Below are positions 1-4,418 of a DNA stretch of 5,095 bases, piece after piece. Position 1 is the first letter of the stretch; each line of letters opens with the position of its first letter. The DNA lies in contig CAMHDG010000135.1 of NCBI GenBank assembly GCA_946183815.1, forward strand, positions 1 through 5,095, given 5' to 3'. The position numbers and the translations under genes are program-made. Source of the stretch: an uncultured bacterium (GTDB taxonomy: Bacteria; Cyanobacteriota; Vampirovibrionia; Gastranaerophilales; Gastranaerophilaceae). The notes beneath the pieces were generated by a model that saw nothing but the letters and a program-made list of their open reading frames with translations, did not search any database and had not been told where the DNA came from.

Positions 1-75
1 CTGCAAGCAGTTCATTAAGAAATTTCTCTCTCTCCAAGGAGAGACAAATCGGCTTCGCCGATAAACAATAATTTA
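1..75 (+). repeat. Right end of a family-1 MITE-like element, cut by the window edge
   Basis: These 75 bases are identical to 451..525, the right part of the complete element at 326..525; the match stops at base 76. The copy ends in the 14-base terminal repeat TAAACAATAATTTA (62..75), preceded by the small hairpin ATCGGC-TTC-GCCGAT (48..62). The rest of the copy, about 125 bp if it has the same length, would lie to the left of the window. No protein is encoded. The perfect identity suggests recent spread or gene conversion between copies. Confidence 0.85.
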
Positions 76-82
76 TCATTAC

Positions 83-112
83 AAAAAAAAAGTTTGCCGA
101 TAAGCGACAAAC
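83..112 (-). terminator. Rho-independent terminator, probable end of the exb operon transcript
   Basis: Read on the minus strand, bases 112 to 92 form an 8-bp stem, GTTTGTCG and CGGCAAAC with loop CTTAT. One pair is a G-U wobble that is allowed in RNA only on this strand. The stem is followed at once by nine T residues (91..83). This is the classical intrinsic terminator layout and it points the same way as all six genes. It lies about 415 bp beyond the last exbD stop codon, so a transcript ending here would carry the whole 326..525 element in its 3' untranslated region. An independent transcript starting in the gap could also end here. Confidence 0.75.
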
Positions 113-290
113 ATTAAATAAACACGAGGATATTAAGAGAGAGTATAAAAAGAATTTTTTGTTAAGTCCATATCTTTCGATATTCGACTCTTTCATCCTC
201 GATTCAACTATTAAATTTTAATTCCCGTACTTATATAAAGATTTTTTTTATCACCAAATTGCTTTTTTTAAATCAATTTGTTACAGTCTG

Positions 291-323
291 AAACATAGTA
301 TATACTTGATATATACTATGTTT
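291..323. repeat. Perfect AT-rich inverted repeat beside the element
   Basis: AAACATAGTATATA (291..304) and TATATACTATGTTT (310..323) are exact reverse complements separated by CTTGA, giving a 14-bp stem with a 5-base loop. It ends two bases before the terminal repeat of the element at 326. It has only two G-C or C-G pairs and no U tract on the minus strand, so it is a weak terminator candidate. It could be a protein-binding dyad or a processed hairpin in the exb 3' untranslated region. No adjacent gene start supports an operator. Confidence 0.6.
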
Positions 324-325
324 AC

Positions 326-525
326 TAAATTATTGTTTAGGGGTAAATGATATAAATCGTTAAAAGCCCCTCTCCTTTGGAGATGGGTTGGACAGAGGGT
401 TCAATTATTAAACCAACTATTACTTACCCTCTCTCAAATTTCTAAATTCACTGCAAGCAGTTCATTAAGAAATTTCTCTCTCTCCAAGGAGAGACAAATC
501 GGCTTCGCCGATAAACAATAATTTA
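326..525 (+). mobile_element. Complete 200-bp MITE-like element, family 1
   Basis: The ends are perfect 14-bp terminal inverted repeats, TAAATTATTGTTTA (326..339) and TAAACAATAATTTA (512..525), beginning and ending in TA. This fits a TA target duplication, as made by IS630/Tc1-mariner-type transposases (inference). The interior has no useful open frame but several hairpins: 367..387 (about 5+3 bp round TTT), AGAGGGT/ACCCTCT (394..400 with 426..432), an imperfect 19-bp stem at 436..475 round CTGC-AA-GCAG, a CTCTCC/GGAGAG stem near 480..493, and ATCGGC-TTC-GCCGAT at 498..512. Two further partial copies occur at 1..75 and 5046..5095, all in the same orientation. The right end is one base from the stop codon of the downstream-most exbD, so the element lies in that operon's 3' untranslated region. 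Confidence 0.82.
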
Positions 526-526
526 C

Positions 527-904
527 CTACCCTCCCTGAACCGAAACAGAAGAAACTCCGACACTACGAGCAACGTCAATAAGTTTTACCAATGCTCTGT
601 GTTCAGAATTTGGTTCAGGAACAATCAAAAGCCCATCAGGACAGGTTTTCATTCTTTCTGATATTGTGGTTGATAAATCTTCTAACGGGATTTCTTCACC
701 ATCAAGATAATATTTCCCATCTTCACTAACCATAAAATTTATCGTCTTAAATTCTTTTGTACTTTGTTCTTTTACTGCCTGCGGAACAGTAAGGTTTAAA
801 CCCTGTTGATCCATCATAGGTGCAATAACCATCATAATAATTAACAGTACCAAAAAGATATCTGTCAGTGGTGTAATATTTATTTCATTAAAACTATCTC
901 TCAT
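527..904 (-). CDS. exbD: ExbD/TolR-family proton-channel subunit (second of two)
   Basis: ExbD proteins pair with ExbB in the inner membrane and use the proton-motive force to energise TonB. This 125-residue protein has the family layout: a short cytoplasmic N-terminus, one membrane helix at about residues 16-31 and a periplasmic domain. The key proton-binding aspartate is present as D15 in the motif INITPLTD, matching D25 of E. coli ExbD. The periplasmic part ends in a typical pattern (IVPEP, then LVKLIDVARSVG, then SVSV). It has a single periplasmic cysteine, C88, whose role is unclear. The Shine-Dalgarno AGGGG (911..915) overlaps the TAG stop of the preceding exbD, only 9 bp away, so the two are translationally linked. 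The start is fixed by that site. Residues 7-26 are identical to residues 13-32 of the neighbouring ExbD, but the periplasmic domains differ strongly. It is the last gene of the operon. Assignment to ExbD rather than TolR rests on the TonB-like neighbour. Confidence 0.93.
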   Translation of the reverse strand: MRDSFNEINITPLTDIFLVLLIIMMVIAPMMDQQGLNLTVPQAVKEQSTKEFKTINFMVSEDGKYYLDGEEIPLEDLSTTISERMKTCPDGLLIVPEPNSEHRALVKLIDVARSVGVSSVSVQGG

Positions 905-910
905 TTTATG

Positions 911-915
911 CCCCT
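911..915 (-). promoter_or_regulatory. Ribosome binding site overlapping the upstream exbD stop codon
   Basis: On the minus strand the stop TAG of the first exbD (916..914) runs into GGG, making AGGGG six bases before the ATG at 904..902. Ribosomes ending the first exbD would cover this site, so the two subunits are likely made in a coupled way. This also supports the chosen start of the second exbD. Confidence 0.75.
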
Positions 916-1357
916 ACTGCTCAACAACTTCTTCTAACGCCTTTTGTGCTTTCTTCGTTAACGGTTCACCCGCAACAACTAATTTCTTATATTGTGCCTC
1001 TTGAGCCGCATCCATAATATCCATTATTATAGAACTCTTTGCCTTTTCGTCAGCACGCACAACAACCTCTTCTTTTGAAAGAGATGGTTTCAATTTTTCT
1101 AATTCAACCGCAAGATTACCGATAGGAACAAGTGTTTCATTAAGGAATACTCTTCCGTCACGTGTTACGGAAACTGTGGCATTTTGCTGTTCAACAGATG
1201 TACCGTTATTGATTTCAGGAATAGTGACATTGTTGTTCATTGACTGGAATGTCGGAGCAACAACCATCATTATAATTAACAGAACGAGGAAAATATCTGT
1301 TAACGGTGTGATATTTATTTCTGTAAACATTGCATTTTTGCCTGATTTAATAGCCAT
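914..1357 (-). CDS. exbD: ExbD/TolR-family proton-channel subunit (first of two)
   Basis: A 147-residue single-pass membrane protein of the ExbD/TolR family, partner of ExbB in the TonB motor. D21 in INITPLTD is the proton-binding aspartate at the start of the membrane helix (about residues 22-36). The periplasmic domain (about 40-135) carries the common ExbD features, including VVVRAD near 98-103 and an amphipathic segment IIMDIMDAAQEAQ. The C-terminus is lysine/glutamate-rich and longer than that of the second ExbD. The start is supported by AGG six bases upstream in an A-rich leader. It follows exbB after a 96-bp gap with no obvious promoter or terminator, only a weak 6-bp inverted pair (GGTAAT 1388..1393, ATTACC 1417..1422), so it is probably cotranscribed. 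The nearly identical N-terminal region shared with the next gene, with divergent periplasmic parts, suggests duplication followed by specialisation or a mixed ExbD dimer. Confidence 0.94.
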   Translation of the reverse strand: MAIKSGKNAMFTEINITPLTDIFLVLLIIMMVVAPTFQSMNNNVTIPEINNGTSVEQQNATVSVTRDGRVFLNETLVPIGNLAVELEKLKPSLSKEEVVVRADEKAKSSIIMDIMDAAQEAQYKKLVVAGEPLTKKAQKALEEVVEQ

Positions 1358-1453
1358 TTTTTGCCTTACTTTTTCCTTATTACATTGGGTAATTTAAAGA
1401 AGATTTTTCTCCATGCATTACCACGATTTATCCTTATTTACTATTATTTACCC

Positions 1454-2104
1454 CTAGCCTAAGGCTATAGTAGAAGAGGTTGTTTTTGTAGTATCGTCAT
1501 CAGAGTCAACAAAACTCAAGAATAACAACTTGATTAATTGGAAATCGTCTTCGTATCTTTTAACAATAGATTGGAAAGAGTTGAAAGCGATAACCGCACA
1601 GATAGCGACACCTAAACCGAAAGCAGTAGCGATAAGCGCAGAACCGATACCCATTGCAACCGCTGCTGACTGGTTACCTTGTGTTGCTAAATCCTGAAAA
1701 GTATAAAGAATTCTTACAACCGTACCAAACAAACCTAAAAATGGCGCTACACCACCGATTGTACCTAAAATAGTTAAGTGGTTTTCTAATTTTCTTGCTG
1801 CAAGATTTGCGGCAATATCAAAAGAACGAGAAAATCCTTTCTTTTGTTCGGTAAAGATTCTTACCGCTTCTTCCGTAACCTCACCGATTACACCGCCACA
1901 TTGAATAGCGATATTTTGTGCGCCTACTAAATTACCTTTTGCTAATTCTTTTTGTAATTTAGGGATAAAGAGAACAACATCTCTTTTGTTCTTGTTGTAA
2001 AAACTAACTCTGTTAATAACTGCCGCCAAAACCAAAATTGAACAAACCAAAATTGGCAATAGAACCGGCCAGTCCATTTGAATTGAATGTAATAATAAAT
2101 CCAT
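1454..2104 (-). CDS. exbB: ExbB/TolQ/MotA-family proton-channel protein
   Basis: ExbB forms a pentameric inner-membrane ring round ExbD and turns proton flow into force on TonB. The 216 residues show three membrane helices: about 14-34, 112-136 and 150-177, with a cytoplasmic loop of about 75 residues between the first two and a short charged cytoplasmic tail. Helix two contains LGTIGGVAPFLGLFGTVV, closely matching the E. coli LATIGSTAPYVGLFGTVW, including the conserved threonine (T128, like T148). Helix three reads GIGSALIATAFGL where E. coli has GIAEALLATAIGL: T160 (like T181) is kept, but the glutamate equivalent to E176 is S155. The reading is TCT in the DNA, so it is not a frame problem. 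An AAGAGGA ribosome site (2112..2118) lies seven bases before the ATG. The gene lies 35 bp after tonB, in the same operon. TolQ is an alternative name, but the nearby TonB-like gene favours ExbB. The polar, acidic/threonine-rich tail after residue 200 is not typical. Confidence 0.93.
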   Translation of the reverse strand: MDLLLHSIQMDWPVLLPILVCSILVLAAVINRVSFYNKNKRDVVLFIPKLQKELAKGNLVGAQNIAIQCGGVIGEVTEEAVRIFTEQKKGFSRSFDIAANLAARKLENHLTILGTIGGVAPFLGLFGTVVRILYTFQDLATQGNQSAAVAMGIGSALIATAFGLGVAICAVIAFNSFQSIVKRYEDDFQLIKLLFLSFVDSDDDTTKTTSSTIALG

Positions 2105-2139
2105 AATTTTATCCTCTTTCTGTTTTTCTAATCCTATAA

Positions 2140-3351
2140 TTATCGCATAGATGCCCCGAATACGTTATAGTCAAACGTAAACTGAATATCAATATTTGTA
2201 CCTTTATAATCCGCAGGCAAAGGTCTGAACGGAGCAGTCATTTTAACTGCGTTCAAAGCAGCCTGATCGGCACTTGGCAAGCCTGAAGAACGATATACTC
2301 TGCAAGATAAAAGTTGACCGTTTTTAGCAATCTTGAATAACAATACAACTTTTCTGCTTTCGTTTCCTTTAGGCGGATGCCAGTTATATTTAATTCTTCT
2401 TTGTAATTCTCTCATATAAGGACCAAAGTCAGGTTCTTTAATAGCGTCAATTCCGGGACGACCACCGCCACCACCGGGGTTGTTACCACCGCCACCGTTA
2501 CCGTATCCTCCTGTACCTCTACTGCCTGCAGTGCCACGAGAAGAGCCTGTACCACTACCTGAATATGTAGAAAGTGATGGAGTAGGAGCATAACGCTTTG
2601 TTCCACCAGCACCGCCGGATGCGTGCCCGCCGGATGCTGATCCGGATTTTGCTCCCGTACCGCCAACAGGACCTGTTGCAAGATATTTACCCCTTGGTGC
2701 ACCTGATGGAACAGGTACTGCAAACGGAGTCGTTTGTTTTGGAGCGACAGCCTTTGGAGCAGATACAGGTCTGCTTGAAGGTGCTGCCGTAGGTCTTGTT
2801 GCAGGAGGCTTTGGAGAAGGTTTTGTGAACTGCCTGTTTGCATCAGGCTTTGGCTGATCCACTGCCTTTTGATGAACAGGTTTTTGTGCAACCTTCTTCT
2901 GTTGTGCCTGTTGCTGTAATTGTTTTTGTTGTTTTTGTACCATTTTTTGCAAATCAGATGTTGCAGATGGTTTAGCCTGTTTTTTACTTGCAGACGGGAG
3001 TGATAACGGTTTCTTTTTATCAACTCTTTGTCCGCCTGAACGTGAACTGACTTCTGCTCTGTTTTTAGTATGCAAATCACGTGGAGTGTCAGGCTTATCA
3101 ACAAGAACAAACTCAATATCTTTTTTATTCATATCAGGCATAGGTGCTTGCCACAATTTAATACCTAATATACCTAATATAATTACAAATAACCATGCCA
3201 AAGCAACTGAAAGAGGGTGTAATGCAGTAGATATGGCAACTGCTTTTTCAAAGGTTAGTTCTCTGTCGTCCTTTCTGATAACGGCAGGTAAGGTATAACC
3301 TTGCTTTTCCTCTTCATCTATAATCTCGTATTTATTTCCTAATATGCTCAT
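2140..3351 (-). CDS. tonB: TonB-like energy-transducing protein with a long Pro/Gln- and Gly-rich linker
   Basis: TonB proteins are anchored in the inner membrane and pass force from ExbB/ExbD to outer-membrane partners. Domains in order (403 residues): a cytoplasmic N-terminus of about 45 residues, longer than in E. coli; one membrane helix at about 47-66; a Lys/Pro/Ser-rich stretch at 85-133; a Gln/Lys-rich, probably helical stretch at 134-160; a Pro/Ala-rich region to about 222; a Gly/Ser-rich tract at about 228-300; and a TonB/TolA-like C-terminal domain at 305-403. The last shows the expected features: a YMRELQRRI helix, W324 with PP, the strand VVLLFKIAKNGQL, RSSG, and AVKMTAPFRPLP. S41 and H45 reproduce the SxxxH signature (S16 and H20 in E. 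coli TonB), needed for response to ExbB/ExbD. The protein is about 1.7 times E. coli length. The ATG at 3351 has only a weak GAG nine bases upstream, and no earlier in-frame start is better. Probably transcribed from the promoter before 3419..4156. TolA is an alternative, less likely because of SxxxH. Confidence 0.88.
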   Translation of the reverse strand: MSILGNKYEIIDEEEKQGYTLPAVIRKDDRELTFEKAVAISTALHPLSVALAWLFVIILGILGIKLWQAPMPDMNKKDIEFVLVDKPDTPRDLHTKNRAEVSSRSGGQRVDKKKPLSLPSASKKQAKPSATSDLQKMVQKQQKQLQQQAQQKKVAQKPVHQKAVDQPKPDANRQFTKPSPKPPATRPTAAPSSRPVSAPKAVAPKQTTPFAVPVPSGAPRGKYLATGPVGGTGAKSGSASGGHASGGAGGTKRYAPTPSLSTYSGSGTGSSRGTAGSRGTGGYGNGGGGNNPGGGGGRPGIDAIKEPDFGPYMRELQRRIKYNWHPPKGNESRKVVLLFKIAKNGQLLSCRVYRSSGLPSADQAALNAVKMTAPFRPLPADYKGTNIDIQFTFDYNVFGASMR

Positions 3352-3418
3352 TTTTCTTTTCTCAAGGAAATTCTAAACCAAACATGGTTTAAAACATATC
3401 CTCCAAATATCCTAGTTC

Positions 3419-4156
3419 TTATTGGTAATCCGAAGAAGTAGGAGTTGTAGTAATAGGCTGTGTTAACTCAATATCAAAACCTGCACCTGCAGGAATATCA
3501 ACATCGTTACCTTTATCCCAAATTGCTTTAACAGCACCGCCACCGACACCGACTGCAGTACCTAAAGCAGCACCTCTACCGATGCTACCGCCTGCCAATG
3601 CACCAAATACTACACCTGAAAGCGCACCAACGGCTGCACCGCCTACTGCATCTTTTGCATAAGATTTAGCAACATCTTTTTTTGTACCGCCAACCAAAAC
3701 ACCTGAATGGTCTTCTGTTTTTATAACGGCTGATATTGGAATTTGGAATCCATGAGGAGTAATTATCTGATTAAATCTGATACACAATTTACCGTTTAAA
3801 CTACCATGCTTTGCATGAACAACATCCACGACATTACCGTTTACCGTACTACCCGCCGGAGCAATCATTGAGCCATTATAGTAAAAGTCTTGCGCAAGTG
3901 CAACAGAAACAACCTGTCCTAAATATGCGTTTGAAGAACTCAATGGAACAGTTGTAACAGCAGGTATTGACTGTCCCGCAGGAACAGTAACAACACGACC
4001 TTTTAAAGTATTATTTTGGGCATATTGTGAACCGTCATAATAACTCTTGTTCGACATAGGGGCTGCACCTTGTGAATAATTATAATTAGGACCTGCTAAT
4101 GCAACATTAACTGATAACATAGATGCCACAAGTATTAAACTAACGGTTTTTTGCAT
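3419..4156 (-). CDS. Exported VirB10/TrbI C-terminal-domain-like protein with glycine-zipper segment
   Basis: The 245-residue protein begins with a clear Sec signal peptide (residues 1-21, cleavage after ALA). Residues 56-157 follow the VirB10/TrbI C-terminal domain pattern: VPAGQSIPAV, then a strand-rich part with QVVSVALAQDFYYNG, MIAPAGSTVNGNV, a strand LCIRFNQIITPHGFQIPI, and SGVLVGG. A Gly/Ala-rich hydrophobic stretch follows (171-209), where family members carry the helices that build the outer-membrane pore. The end, VDIPAGAGFDIELTQPI, resembles the last strands of that domain. Missing are the inner-membrane anchor and proline-rich linker of true VirB10, so it should be a soluble periplasmic or outer-membrane protein. 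The ATG has AGAGGGGG four bases upstream (4161..4168) and a promoter at 4205..4239. The stop is 67 bp before tonB with no terminator between, so it probably leads the tonB-exbB-exbD-exbD operon. The resemblance was judged by eye. A general glycine-zipper envelope protein is the main alternative. Confidence 0.72.
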   Translation of the reverse strand: MQKTVSLILVASMLSVNVALAGPNYNYSQGAAPMSNKSYYDGSQYAQNNTLKGRVVTVPAGQSIPAVTTVPLSSSNAYLGQVVSVALAQDFYYNGSMIAPAGSTVNGNVVDVVHAKHGSLNGKLCIRFNQIITPHGFQIPISAVIKTEDHSGVLVGGTKKDVAKSYAKDAVGGAAVGALSGVVFGALAGGSIGRGAALGTAVGVGGGAVKAIWDKGNDVDIPAGAGFDIELTQPITTTPTSSDYQ

Positions 4157-4160
4157 ATTA

Positions 4161-4168
4161 CCCCCTCT
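4161..4168 (-). promoter_or_regulatory. Ribosome binding site of the first VirB10-like gene
   Basis: Minus-strand AGAGGGGG lies four bases (TAAT) before the ATG at 4156..4154. It is the strongest purine-rich site in the region and fixes the start that gives a complete signal peptide. Confidence 0.75.
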
Positions 4169-4204
4169 ATACTCTATAGTAGTTACTAAACGTATTACAC
4201 CTCT

Positions 4205-4239
4205 ATTATATATTTTAATATTAAACTTTAATATGTCAA
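4205..4239 (-). promoter_or_regulatory. Probable sigma-70-type promoter of the VirB10-like/tonB/exb operon
   Basis: On the minus strand a perfect TTGACA (4239..4234) is followed after 16 bases by TAAAAT (4217..4212), one mismatch from the -10 consensus. A perfect TATAAT lies slightly further on (4210..4205), but 23 bases from the -35, too far for the same box. Transcription would begin about 45-50 bases before the ATG at 4156. The nearest upstream structure is the element at 4254..4418, which ends 15 bp before the -35 box. This is the only strong promoter I can see for the five genes to its left. Confidence 0.6.
4218..4234. promoter_or_regulatory. 17-bp perfect dyad filling the promoter spacer, candidate operator
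   Basis: ATATTAAA-C-TTTAATAT is a perfect inverted repeat with one central base. It occupies the interval between the TTGACA and TAAAAT boxes and overlaps the -35 box by one base. A regulator bound here would block or remodel the promoter. The region is so AT-rich that the symmetry could be accidental, and it does not match a Fur box that I recognise. Confidence 0.4.
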
Positions 4240-4286
4240 TTTGTTTACATTGGTAAATTATTGTTTAGAGGTATTAAAGATGGTAA

Positions 4287-4379
4287 GATGCTAGGAGTCC
4301 TAGGATGCTAGGAAAATTTAGAAATAATCTTAATAGTAAAGAGTTCCTAGCATCTTACCATTCCTAGCATCCTAGCATC
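4287..4379. repeat. Five copies of the decamer GATGCTAGGA in two opposing blocks
   Basis: Forward copies are at 4287..4296 and 4304..4313; reverse-complement copies (TCCTAGCATC) are at 4345..4354, 4362..4371 and 4370..4379, the last two overlapping by two bases. The forward and reverse blocks are separated by about 31 AT-rich bases. Folding can pair the blocks in more than one register. The copies are exact within a segment that otherwise has no constraint, which suggests recent duplication inside the element. Confidence 0.8.
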
Positions 4380-4380
4380 T

Positions 4381-4414
4381 TTATTGTTTAGAGGCTTAAG
4401 CCTCTAAACAATAA
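4381..4414. repeat. Perfect 34-bp palindrome inside the family-2 element
   Basis: Bases 4381..4397 and 4398..4414 are exact reverse complements with no loop, centred on CTTAAG. The left half is an extra copy of the element's terminal motif ATTGTTTAGAGG, so the palindrome is two terminal repeats head to head. In the transcript of the upstream gene it would form a long stem just after the stop codon. Such perfect palindromes are usually unstable in replication, so its survival suggests recent origin or selection. Confidence 0.85.
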
Positions 4415-4418
4415 TTTA

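Larger units (their letters stand above)
76..325. other. Intergenic stretch between two repeat elements, no convincing gene
   Basis: Together with the two flanking repeat copies, this makes 526 bases without a supported gene at the left of the window. It is very AT-rich. I see a minus-strand intrinsic terminator at 83..112 and a perfect 14-bp hairpin at 291..323. There is also a 7-bp inverted pair, CGAGGAT at 125..131 and ATCCTCG at 195..201, with loosely complementary sequence between, which may fold as one long imperfect hairpin. A minus-strand open frame from the ATG at 194..196 runs through the terminator and the repeat to the window edge. It looks fortuitous and is not called as a gene. 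Confidence 0.6.
4254..4418. mobile_element. Complete 165-bp MITE-like element, family 2, highly self-complementary
   Basis: The termini are perfect 18-bp inverted repeats, TAAATTATTGTTTAGAGG (4254..4271) and its complement (4401..4418). Their outer 14 bases are identical to those of the element at 326..525, but the interiors are unrelated. The interior contains GATGCTAGGA units in both orientations, which make 17-bp (4280..4296 with 4345..4361) and about 14-bp (4299..4313 with 4362..4376) complementary arms, and a further copy of the terminal motif at 4382..4394 forming a 34-bp palindrome. No protein is encoded. The right end touches the TGA stop (4419..4421) of the second VirB10-like gene, and the left end is 15 bp from the promoter of the first. 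In RNA it would be a compact set of stems. It might act as a boundary between the two transcription units, though no U tract is present. Confidence 0.8.

Noticed and set aside
1..196. Minus-strand open frame of at least 65 codons from the ATG at 196 running off the left edge
   Set aside because: It has GAGG directly touching the ATG, reads through the terminator (poly-Phe from the T run) and then through the repeat element, and would probably stop a few codons outside the window if that copy matches 376..450. Composition looks fortuitous.
1176..1397. Plus-strand open frame opposite the first exbD
   Set aside because: It is antisense to a well-supported gene and mirrors its hydrophobic helix; no ribosome site or family pattern.
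2412..3116. Long minus-strand open frame overlapping tonB in another frame
   Set aside because: It is the off-frame reading of the Pro/Gln/Gly-rich tonB linker, Leu/Gln/Val-rich with no domain pattern; the tonB frame has clear membrane and C-terminal domains.
2598..3298. Two short plus-strand open frames opposite tonB
   Set aside because: Both are antisense shadows of the low-complexity linker and the N-terminus of tonB, without start signals.
3374..3391. Terminator between the first VirB10-like gene and tonB
   Set aside because: The TAAACC/GGTTTA stem has only six pairs and no T run after it on the minus strand, so read-through into tonB is expected.
4157..4253. Fur box controlling an iron-uptake operon
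   Set aside because: No sequence near the promoter resembles the GATAATGATAATCATTATC pattern, and no receptor or siderophore gene is present, so iron regulation cannot be claimed.
4287..4379. CRISPR-like array
   Set aside because: The GATGCTAGGA units are only ten bases, occur in both orientations and have no regular spacers; they form hairpin arms within a MITE-like element.
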